Shown here piece by piece: positions 1-5,397 of a DNA stretch of 5,787 bases (the first letter of the stretch is position 1; each line of letters begins with the position of its first letter). Origin of the DNA: Campylobacterota bacterium (GTDB lineage Bacteria; Campylobacterota; Campylobacteria; Campylobacterales; Sulfurovaceae); the NCBI GenBank assembly GCA_013153825.1, contig JAADDP010000049.1, forward strand, positions 1 through 5,787. Direction: 5' to 3'. Under the pieces are notes generated by a model. The model did no database searches. It was not told where the DNA came from and saw nothing but the letters and a program-made list of their open reading frames with translations. Made by a program: the position numbers and the translations under genes.

Positions 1-1070
1 GGTTTAAAGTAGATTGTGAAGCTCCTATTGTTAAAGCCTCTATATAGCTCCTCTCTATCCTCTCTTGTGTAGTTTAGACTATTCCCATTTATCCACAACT
101 CATCTATATTCTCAAGGTTGTAGAGTGGGGAGAAGTCTATATAGCTAAACTCATTATAGCTCAAATCCAACTTCTCAATAACTTTCATAGATGATAGTGG
201 AGAGAAATCTATCTCACTTAAGCTATTATGGCTCAAATTTATGCTCTTTACAGATGTAAATATTGAGATTGGGGTCAAGTCAATATAGCCCAATCCCCTA
301 TTTGAACAATCTATATCCCCTCTATACTCTCCACTATATGGCTCATATAGAGATGGGTCAAATTCTCCCCCACACTCATCTCTATACCAAGCTTTAAAGT
401 CATCTATTGTTATATCTGATGAGTAGTCATACTCATAGTCATCATATGCTCCACTATCATCTGCATATCCATCTCCAAAATTCCCTACATAGACTATCTG
501 GTCTCTATATACACTATTTCCACTACTATCGACTACACTATATCTAACTGTATACTCTCCACTCTTGGAGGTGTCCACATCACTAGATATATATATATTA
601 TCTGTCAAGTCTCCATCCTCAACATCTAACGCTGTAGCTCTTGGGGTAAATGAGCTACCAAGCTCCAGATATACCTCATCCCCATCTATAAGATTTATAG
701 TGGGTTCAAATCCGACCGTCTCATCCAAACTACTATCTACAATATTTACATATCTATATTTTGTATCGCTATTTCCATCTGAATCTGTAACACTATACTG
801 AACGGTATAGCTACCAGTCTCTGAGAAATCTATATCGCTTGTAACATAAACCCTATCTGTAATATCCCCATCTTGAGGATCTATAGCCCGATACCCATAG
901 AGTTCACTATCGAGAGATGTGGTACCCAGCTCTAAGGTTACCTCCCTATCTCCATATAGGGTTATTGTCGGCTTGTCATCGATATTCTCATATCCACTAC
1001 TCCCATCTCCACACCCAGTGAATAGGGTCATATTTAAAATTAAAGATATAATAACTACTCTATTTCTCAT
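1..1070 (-). CDS. Surface lipoprotein with two Ig-like domains and leucine-rich repeats (C-terminal end outside window)
   Basis: The frame is open from an ATG at 1068-1070 to the window edge, giving 356 visible residues with no stop. A GGAG Shine-Dalgarno lies 6 bases before the ATG. Residues 1-20 form a lipoprotein signal: a basic start (MRNR), a hydrophobic stretch and LFTGC, with Cys20 as the presumed lipidated residue (Phe at -3 is slightly atypical). Two Ig-like domains of the DUF5011 type follow at about residues 33-112 and 122-196, each with the pattern DGDhTD...SD.D.S..G.YTV.YSV.D..GNS. Residues 197-224 are an Asp/Tyr-rich linker. A segment with two cysteines (233 and 255) leads into leucine-rich repeats with a 24-residue period from about 252. 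The family suggests an envelope- or surface-anchored adhesion or binding protein; the ligand is unknown. It is transcribed divergently from the ApbE-like gene. The architecture is clear, the biological role is not. Confidence 0.88.
   Translation of the reverse strand, partial: MRNRVVIISLILNMTLFTGCGDGSSGYENIDDKPTITLYGDREVTLELGTTSLDSELYGYRAIDPQDGDITDRVYVTSDIDFSETGSYTVQYSVTDSDGNSDTKYRYVNIVDSSLDETVGFEPTINLIDGDEVYLELGSSFTPRATALDVEDGDLTDNIYISSDVDTSKSGEYTVRYSVVDSSGNSVYRDQIVYVGNFGDGYADDSGAYDDYEYDYSSDITIDDFKAWYRDECGGEFDPSLYEPYSGEYRGDIDCSNRGLGYIDLTPISIFTSVKSINLSHNSLSEIDFSPLSSMKVIEKLDLSYNEFSYIDFSPLYNLENIDELWINGNSLNYTREDREELYRGFNNRSFTIYFK
69..317 (-). repeat. Leucine-rich repeat block, 72-base (24-residue) period
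   Basis: An incomplete leading unit (about residue 252) is followed by units starting at residues 263, 287 and 311. Each begins with ID(L/F)(T/S)P(I/L) and continues to a LRR core of the form h.LS.N.h (INLSHNSL, LDLSYNEF, LWINGNSL). The 18 bases encoding IDFSPL are nearly identical in two units (123-140 and 195-212, differing at two positions). The pattern resembles the shorter bacterial LRRs of the internalin/BspA kind. It may stop near residue 334, because the last visible residues no longer fit it. Confidence 0.75.
483..974 (-). repeat. Tandem Ig-like domain repeat inside the lipoprotein gene
   Basis: Two homologous segments encode Ig-like domains offset by 85 residues (255 bases). Over the 35-residue core starting at residues 67 and 152, I count 22 identities. 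The DNA has diverged more than the protein, so this looks like an old domain duplication and not a recent, recombination-prone repeat. Confidence 0.75.
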
Positions 1071-1209
1071 TTTTAACTCCATTTTGATAAATATATTTCA
1101 CAATATTAACATATTTAAACATAAATAACATTTAAATAATAAAATAGATAATATTAAGAAAATGGAGATAGAATAGTTTTTTTTAATATAGTTGGAGAGT
1201 GGTATAGAT
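1071..1209. promoter_or_regulatory. AT-rich divergent promoter region between the lipoprotein and ApbE-like genes
   Basis: This 139-base gap separates two divergent genes and is almost entirely A and T. Facing right, GATAAT at 1147-1152 matches the -10 consensus in five of six positions and would start transcription near 1159; no convincing -35 is visible. Facing left, TGTTAATAT (1111 down to 1103) could be a weak extended -10 for the lipoprotein gene. Poor -35 boxes with AT-rich upstream DNA are common in Campylobacterota promoters. A run of eight T lies at 1177-1184. The region being a promoter is inferred from gene orientation; the exact boxes are uncertain. Confidence 0.4.
1194..1199 (+). 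promoter_or_regulatory. Ribosome binding site (GGAGAG) that decides the ApbE-like start
   Basis: GGAGAG ends 10 bases before TTG 1210-1212. The farther upstream in-frame TTG at 1192 has only T/A-rich sequence before it and overlaps this site, so TTG 1210 is the better-supported start. Confidence 0.5.
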
Positions 1210-2061
1210 TTGAGACATATATATAGATTTTCAGTTATGACAACCCCATGTGAGCTTCATCTATTTGGAGATAGGGGGAGAGCAGATGGTGTTGCTAGAA
1301 GGGTTTTAAGAGGTTCAAAGGGGCTAGAGTTGAAGTATAACTTCTATAACCCCGACTCACTCCTATCCAAGATAAATAGACGAGAGGTGAGTAGAGTTGA
1401 CCAGGAGAGTAGAGAGATATTGAGGTTGGCTAAGGGGTATAGCGTAAGGACAAATGGGGTATTTGATATAACAATGGGAACCCTCAAGGGGATTGAGAGG
1501 TCAAAAAGCTCAATTGAACTTGAGAGATTTAGAGAGAAGATGTTGCCATTTATAGGGGTTGAACACTTCAAGATAGGTAGAAATAGGATAGAGTTTGATA
1601 ACCCATATACTAAGATAGATTTGGGTGGATTTGTGAAGGAGTATGCTGTAGATAGGGCTGTAAAGATTATCAAGAGAGGTGGTATAGATGAGGCACTCAT
1701 AAACTTTGGAGGGGATATTTATGCAATGGGGAGAGAGTTTCATATTGGAATAAAAAATCCAAATAGGAGAGATGAGATTATTACAACCATTCCACTAAAA
1801 GATATGGCGTTAACTACATCTGCCTCCTATGAGAGATATAGTGAAGTTGATGGAGAGATATTCTCCCACATTAGAGGAAAATCTACACTTCAGAGTGAGA
1901 TAGTATCGACTACGGTCATATCTAAAAGTGCAGTCGAGTCTGGGGTCTTCTCCACAGCACTTATGGTAGAGCCAGATATGGATTTGGATATATCTGCTTC
2001 AATACTTCTAATTAGAAGAGATTTAAAGCTTATATGGCGTAGCTCTATCTACAGATACTAA
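1210..2061 (+). CDS. Divergent ApbE-family protein (FAD:protein FMN transferase-like), possibly inactive
   Basis: ApbE proteins use FAD to attach FMN covalently to a Ser/Thr of target flavoproteins. Numbering from TTG 1210 (283 residues), the family's landmarks appear in order: VMTTPC at 9-14 (usual MGT), DSLLSKIN at 49-56, the signature DLGGFVKEYAVD at 137-148, NFGGDI at 165-170, GIKNP at 180-184 and TTSASYERY at 202-210. Two catalytic landmarks are missing. After SHI (219-221) the usual DPRTG is replaced by RGKST. In the C-terminal AD(A/G)..TAL motif the metal-binding Asp is replaced by Gly245 (SGVFSTAL); Thr249 remains. There is no signal peptide or lipobox, unlike many exported ApbE proteins, and the protein is shorter than the usual roughly 330 residues. 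The start could also be TTG 1192 (289 residues); the first ATG, at 1237, falls inside the conserved MTT motif. Family assignment is firm; enzymatic activity is doubtful. Confidence 0.85.
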   Translation: MRHIYRFSVMTTPCELHLFGDRGRADGVARRVLRGSKGLELKYNFYNPDSLLSKINRREVSRVDQESREILRLAKGYSVRTNGVFDITMGTLKGIERSKSSIELERFREKMLPFIGVEHFKIGRNRIEFDNPYTKIDLGGFVKEYAVDRAVKIIKRGGIDEALINFGGDIYAMGREFHIGIKNPNRRDEIITTIPLKDMALTTSASYERYSEVDGEIFSHIRGKSTLQSEIVSTTVISKSAVESGVFSTALMVEPDMDLDISASILLIRRDLKLIWRSSIYRY

Positions 2062-2947
2062 ATGCCACCCCCTCTCTTATTCCATCATCAATTATAATTG
2101 ATTTATCAAAATCTAATATCTTATATAACTCTTTAAATATTAATACTCCAGATGCAATCAAATCCTCTCTACCGACTCCAACAGCCTCTATTTTTTCCTC
2201 TTTGGACATGCTCAATAGTTTTTTTAGTTGAATATCTAAATCCTCTATTGATAGAACCGTTCCATGTATCTTATTTGGGTCATATATTTTATAGGTAAAT
2301 CCCAGTTTTAAACTTGCAATTGTAGTAGGAGTTCCAGCAATTGCAATAAATTTCTCCACTTTTTTACTATTTTTATAAACCTCATCAACAAACTTTTTAA
2401 TACTCTCCATCTCTTCAGAGATATTTTTTTTAATCTCCTCCAAGCTACCAAATTTCTGGGTCAGAGTTACAATTCCAATTGGAAAGCTTTTAAATATACT
2501 CTCTGTAGGGTATGAGAAAATAACTTCAGTAGAAGCTCCTCCAATATCTACCAACACAAAACTTTTTGGATTTATATCTAGACTATCTAGTCTATATTTT
2601 GTAGCAGTTAGAGCATATTTTGCCTCATCATCTCCATCTATAATCTCAAACTCTACAGCTGTCTCTCTCTTTATCTCCTCCAATACCTCTTTTGAGTTTG
2701 TAGCTTGTCTTAGGGCTTCAGTAGTTACAGCTTTTAGCTTTGCATCTTTAAAGTTTAGCTTTTTATCTGCCTCTTTTAGAGCATCTACAACTCTATCTAT
2801 CGCCTCTTTACCAATTTTTTTGGTTCTATTTAGTCCATCTGCAGTTCTAACAGTTTTATGGAAAGTGCCTAGTGTCTCTTTTCTATTACAATCTACTTTT
2901 AAGGCTCTAATGCTATTTGAGCCTAAATCTATCGATATAACTCTCAA
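2045..2947 (-). CDS. Short Ppx/GppA-family phosphatase (exopolyphosphatase / guanosine pentaphosphatase type)
   Basis: This 300-residue cytoplasmic protein belongs to the ASKHA-fold family that hydrolyses polyphosphate or converts pppGpp to ppGpp. Landmarks are the first phosphate loop IDLGSNSIR (6-14), TTEALRQATN (75-84), GDDEA (105-109), the second phosphate loop DIGGASTE (134-141), GIVTLTQKF (158-166), AGTPTTIAS (204-212), GREDLIASG (259-267) and DDGIREG (287-293). Family-typical GGGST is GGAST here, and the usual EEA is DEA; both are mild changes. It consists only of the two-lobed ASKHA core, like the short Aquifex enzyme of about 310 residues, and lacks the C-terminal HD-like domain of the roughly 500-residue E. 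coli Ppx and GppA. It starts with TTG, overlapping the ilvA stop by 4 bases, so the two are probably translationally coupled. The sequence cannot tell polyphosphatase from pppGpp hydrolase. Confidence 0.9.
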   Translation of the reverse strand: MRVISIDLGSNSIRALKVDCNRKETLGTFHKTVRTADGLNRTKKIGKEAIDRVVDALKEADKKLNFKDAKLKAVTTEALRQATNSKEVLEEIKRETAVEFEIIDGDDEAKYALTATKYRLDSLDINPKSFVLVDIGGASTEVIFSYPTESIFKSFPIGIVTLTQKFGSLEEIKKNISEEMESIKKFVDEVYKNSKKVEKFIAIAGTPTTIASLKLGFTYKIYDPNKIHGTVLSIEDLDIQLKKLLSMSKEEKIEAVGVGREDLIASGVLIFKELYKILDFDKSIIIDDGIREGVAFSICR

Positions 2948-4155
2948 TGCTCCTCCTTAAACCTAAAGCCACTCTCTCTCAATATCTCTCTAATCTCCTC
3001 TTGATGCCTCTCCCCCTTTGTCTCTAGATGGACAGAGACTACTGCATCTCCAAACTCCAAATCTATTGAGGTTCTATCATACCCAATCTGAACAATATTT
3101 GCCCCAACAGCTGTTAAAATTTTTGTAAACTCCATGAGAGAACCTGGTCTATCCACCATGACAACACTAAGTTTCATCTTCCTCTTACTATTTACTAGAC
3201 CCTTCTCAATAATTACAGATAGCATCGTTACATCTATATTTCCACCACTCAATACAACCCCAACCTTAGAGCCTTTAGGTAGCTCTATCTTATTGTGGAG
3301 TAGAGCAGAGACACCAACAGCCCCAGCCCCCTCTACTAGGAGTTTCTGTTTCTCTAAAAGATAGAGAATAGCCTCTGCAATCTCATCTTCCGATACAAGC
3401 TCTATACTATCTACACTCTTTAGTATATAGTCTAGTGTGATTGGTGAAGCATCTCTAACTGCAATTCCATCAGCTATTGTCTTTACACTCTCGGTTGAGA
3501 TGGCTCTTTTCATATTAAATGACTCTTTCATCGCACTAGCTCCAGCCGATGCCACACCAACTATTTTAATATCTGGCTCAACTGCTTTTATTGCCGTAGC
3601 AATTCCAGATATCAATCCACCACCACCAACAGGCACAATAACTGCATCTAGCCCCTTTTGCTCCTCTAACATCTCTAAAGCGATTGTCCCTTGACCTGCA
3701 ATCACCTCCTCATCTGTGAATGGGTGGACAAACTCTAAGTTGTTCTCTGTGGCATACTCCATGGCAAACTGATAGGCCTCATCATAGTTTGACCCTTTCA
3801 GTATAACATCTGCACCAAACCTCTTAACCCCCTCGACTTTTGTCAATGGTGTACTATCTGGCATAAATATTGTGGCATCTATATTGAAATAATCTGCACT
3901 ATAGGCGACCCCTTGAGCGTGGTTTCCAGCACTAGCTGCTACAACCCCTCCACTGCTACCCCTCTCAACTAGAGTGGCAACTCTATTAAAAGCTCCTCTA
4001 AGTTTAAAAGCTCCAGTTATCTGTAGGTTCTCCTTCTTTAGAAACACCTCATATCCACTCATTTCACTCAATATTGGGGCGTAAGAGAAGGGGGTTCTAT
4101 ATGCCACCTGTTGCACCCTCTTTTTCGCCTCTTCTATAGATTTTAAATCCAACAT
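2944..4155 (-). CDS. ilvA: Threonine ammonia-lyase (threonine dehydratase), medium form with one ACT domain
   Basis: This PLP enzyme deaminates threonine to 2-oxobutanoate, the first step toward isoleucine. The 403-residue protein has the fold-type II catalytic domain at about 1-320: the PLP lysine Lys51 in GAFKLRGA (48-55), SAGNHAQG (75-82), the phosphate-binding loop VGGGG (176-180), EGAGAVG (275-281) and SGGN (303-306). One ACT domain follows at about 328-402, opening KLSVVMVDRPGSLMEFTKIL. A single short ACT-like tail separates it from E. coli IlvA, which has a longer regulatory domain, and from TdcB, which has none. It fits the medium-length class (TIGR01127 type). An effector for the ACT domain, possibly isoleucine or valine, is only inferred. 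AGGA sits 7 bases before the ATG. It is the first gene of an operon with the Ppx/GppA-type gene. Confidence 0.95.
   Translation of the reverse strand: MLDLKSIEEAKKRVQQVAYRTPFSYAPILSEMSGYEVFLKKENLQITGAFKLRGAFNRVATLVERGSSGGVVAASAGNHAQGVAYSADYFNIDATIFMPDSTPLTKVEGVKRFGADVILKGSNYDEAYQFAMEYATENNLEFVHPFTDEEVIAGQGTIALEMLEEQKGLDAVIVPVGGGGLISGIATAIKAVEPDIKIVGVASAGASAMKESFNMKRAISTESVKTIADGIAVRDASPITLDYILKSVDSIELVSEDEIAEAILYLLEKQKLLVEGAGAVGVSALLHNKIELPKGSKVGVVLSGGNIDVTMLSVIIEKGLVNSKRKMKLSVVMVDRPGSLMEFTKILTAVGANIVQIGYDRTSIDLEFGDAVVSVHLETKGERHQEEIREILRESGFRFKEEH
2952..2958 (-). promoter_or_regulatory. Strong Shine-Dalgarno (AAGGAGG) inside the end of ilvA for the phosphatase gene
   Basis: On the minus strand AAGGAGG lies 4 bases before the TTG start at 2947-2945 and within the last codons of ilvA. 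The near-perfect site offsets the weak TTG codon and confirms this start, which also fits the conserved N-terminus IDLGSNS. Confidence 0.75.
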
Positions 4156-4162
4156 TAACTTT

Positions 4163-4166
4163 TCCT
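4163..4166 (-). promoter_or_regulatory. Ribosome binding site (AGGA) for ilvA
   Basis: AGGA on the minus strand (within TAGGAAAA) ends 7 bases before the ilvA ATG at 4155-4153, normal spacing that supports this start. Confidence 0.6.
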
Positions 4167-4170
4167 AAGA

Positions 4171-4176
4171 TATTAT
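4171..4176 (+). promoter_or_regulatory. Possible -10 box for the CoA-binding protein/yebC operon
   Basis: TATTAT matches the -10 consensus in five of six positions and would start transcription near 4183, ahead of the ribosome binding site at 4197-4201. No convincing -35 is visible. It overlaps the leftward promoter region, so the two transcription units may compete for polymerase. Confidence 0.3.
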
Positions 4177-4185
4177 ATTGGTGGA

Positions 4186-4194
4186 ATTATATCA
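4186..4194 (-). promoter_or_regulatory. Extended -10 promoter element for the ilvA-ppx operon
   Basis: The minus strand reads TGATATAAT, a perfect TATAAT with the extended TGn. Transcription would start near 4179 and leave a leader of about 24 bases before the ilvA ATG. No good -35 lies 16-18 bases upstream, where the sequence is already inside the divergent gene; an extended -10 can work without one. A second TATAAT (4177 down to 4172) lies closer to the gene but would leave only about 10 bases of leader. There is no room for an attenuator or leader peptide. Confidence 0.5.
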
Positions 4195-4196
4195 AA

Positions 4197-4201
4197 AAGG
4201 A
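4197..4201 (+). promoter_or_regulatory. Ribosome binding site (AAGGA) supporting a GTG start
   Basis: AAGGA ends 7 bases before GTG 4209-4211. No in-frame ATG lies near the expected N-terminus, so this site is what fixes the start of the CoA-binding protein. Confidence 0.6.
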
Positions 4202-4208
4202 TAAGAAA

Positions 4209-4649
4209 GTGGAGTGTGAATTTCCCAGAGTAAATTCAGATAGAGATGAGATAGAGAGATATCTAGAGGATACAAAGAGCATTGCTGTGGTTGGTTGCTC
4301 CCCAAAAGCTGAAAAGGATAGTAATAGAGTAGCAAAGTATCTACTAGAGGTTGGATATGATATGATACCTATATACCCAAAGGGGGATACTATACTTGGG
4401 CAGAAGGTATATAGAAACCTAAAGGATATCGATAGAGAGGTCGATATGGTTGTTGTCTTTAGAAAGCCAAAGGTTGTAACTGATGTGGCTAAAGCATCAA
4501 TCGAGAGGGGAGATGTAAAGGTTTTGTGGACTCAAATTGGAATTGTAAATAATGAGGCTGGAGAGATGGCAAAAGAGGCTGGAATTGATGTTGTGCAGAA
4601 CCTATGTGTAATGGTGGAGCATAGAGAGATTTTTGGAAGAGATAGTTAA
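4209..4649 (+). CDS. CoA-binding-domain protein, YccU-like (CoA_binding_2 family)
   Basis: This 146-residue cytoplasmic protein is a single Rossmann-type CoA-binding domain, related to the CoA-binding part of succinyl-CoA synthetase and acyl-CoA synthetases. The first strand and nucleotide loop read SIAVVGCSPK (24-33), then GYDMIPIYPKG (49-59), LGQKVYRNL (63-71), VDMVVVFRKP (78-87), WTQIGIVNNEAG (107-118), and a C-terminal NLCVMVEHRE (131-140), the family's usual closing motif. No catalytic domain is attached, so it may bind a CoA ester or a nucleotide without being an enzyme; the family's biological role is poorly known. The start is GTG. Only 10 bases separate it from yebC, whose Shine-Dalgarno touches its stop codon, so the two are almost certainly cotranscribed. 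Confidence 0.9.
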   Translation: MECEFPRVNSDRDEIERYLEDTKSIAVVGCSPKAEKDSNRVAKYLLEVGYDMIPIYPKGDTILGQKVYRNLKDIDREVDMVVVFRKPKVVTDVAKASIERGDVKVLWTQIGIVNNEAGEMAKEAGIDVVQNLCVMVEHREIFGRDS

Positions 4650-4653
4650 GGGA
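4648..4653 (+). promoter_or_regulatory. Shine-Dalgarno (AAGGGA) for yebC, overlapping the upstream stop codon
   Basis: AAGGGA begins within the TAA stop (4647-4649) of the CoA-binding protein gene and ends 6 bases before the yebC ATG at 4660. The arrangement favours cotranscription and perhaps re-use of terminating ribosomes. Confidence 0.6.
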
Positions 4654-4659
4654 TAATCT

Positions 4660-5397
4660 ATGGGTAGAGCATTTGAGTATAGAAAGGCAGCTAAATTAAA
4701 GAGATGGGGGACTATGTCCAAACTCTTTCCAAAGTTGGGGAAGATGATTACAATAGCAGCAAAAGCTGGAGGGGCAGACCCCGATATGAACCCTAGACTT
4801 AGAACAGCAATTTTAAATGCCAAGGCACAGAATATGCCAAAACATAATATTGAGTCTGCAATAAAGAGGGCTATTGGGAAGAATGCACTAGATATTAAAC
4901 AGATAAAGTATGAGGCTAAAGCTCCACATGGTGTTCAGATGATTATTGAGTGTGCAACGGATAATCCAACTAGAACCGTTGCAAATGTTAAGGCTATTTT
5001 GAGTAGGGGAAAGGCTGAGATGCTCACAAGTGGCTCTCTAAATTTTATCTTTACACAGAAGAGTGTATTTACATTTGATAAGAGTGATGATATAGATTTG
5101 GAGGAGCTAGAGTTAGAGCTTATAGATTTTGGATTGGAGGAGATTGAAATCTATAAAGAGCCTACAGAGAGTGGAGAGGATAGGGATATTGTAAAGGTAT
5201 TTGGAGAGTTTAAATCTTTTGGAGAGCTATCTAAAGCTCTAGAGGATAGGGGAGTTGAGGTGAAAAAAGCTGAGGTTCAATGGATAGCAAATAGCCCAAT
5301 TACCCTTACAGATGAGCAGATGGGGGAGATTGAGCCTCTTCTAGATAAATTGGAAGAGGATGATGATGTTCAAGCTGTCTATACCAATATAGATTAG
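4660..5397 (+). CDS. yebC: YebC/PmpR (TACO1) family protein
   Basis: YebC-family proteins have been described as DNA-binding regulators (PmpR) and, more recently, as ribosome-associated factors that relieve stalling at proline-rich stretches; mitochondrial TACO1 is the relative. The 245 residues match the family throughout: [16 protein letters not shown] (1-16), ITIAAKAGG (30-38), [18 protein letters not shown] (44-61), [10 protein letters not shown] (64-73), [18 protein letters not shown] (97-114), SGSLNFIF (124-131) and the acidic end [15 protein letters not shown] (231-245). The MGRAFEYR start, in place of the MAGHSKW of E. coli YebC, is the form known from Campylobacter and Bacteroidetes. 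The stretch before SGSL (SRGKAEMLT) lacks the glycine pair usual in most YebC proteins. It is the second gene of an operon with the CoA-binding protein, and its stop overlaps the convergent gene by 4 bases. Which molecular role applies here cannot be told from sequence. Confidence 0.95.
   Translation: MGRAFEYRKAAKLKRWGTMSKLFPKLGKMITIAAKAGGADPDMNPRLRTAILNAKAQNMPKHNIESAIKRAIGKNALDIKQIKYEAKAPHGVQMIIECATDNPTRTVANVKAILSRGKAEMLTSGSLNFIFTQKSVFTFDKSDDIDLEELELELIDFGLEEIEIYKEPTESGEDRDIVKVFGEFKSFGELSKALEDRGVEVKKAEVQWIANSPITLTDEQMGEIEPLLDKLEEDDDVQAVYTNID

Noticed and set aside
565..1128. Open plus-strand frames (565-801 and 919-1128) opposite the lipoprotein gene
   Set aside because: They are Ser/Thr-rich mirror images of the minus-strand gene, have no ribosome binding site, and match no family. 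The minus frame shows clear domains and a lipobox.
1162..1176. Four-codon mini-ORF (ATG to TAG) upstream of the ApbE-like gene, possible leader peptide
   Set aside because: No ribosome binding site, no run of regulatory codons, and no hairpin nearby.
1177..1184. Run of eight T upstream of the ApbE-like gene, as a phase-variable tract or terminator
   Set aside because: It is short for a contingency tract in AT-rich DNA and no GC-rich stem precedes it.
1344..1743. Minus-strand open frames inside the ApbE-like gene
   Set aside because: The plus frame contains ordered ApbE motifs; the opposite frames show none and lack start signals.
2424..2431. Run of eight A (coding strand) in the Ppx-type gene, as a slippage or frameshift site
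   Set aside because: The frame continues intact with conserved motifs on both sides; Lys-Lys-Asn codons in AT-rich DNA explain it.
3134..3694. Plus-strand open frames opposite ilvA
   Set aside because: Low-complexity proline/serine-rich translations opposite an unmistakable threonine ammonia-lyase.
4172..4192. Alternating TATAT/ATTATAT sequence as an operator palindrome
   Set aside because: The symmetry comes from overlapping -10-like boxes on the two strands; no longer inverted repeat is visible.
4602..4823. Minus-strand frame across the start of yebC
   Set aside because: It spans the end of one well-supported gene and the beginning of another and has no recognisable protein character.
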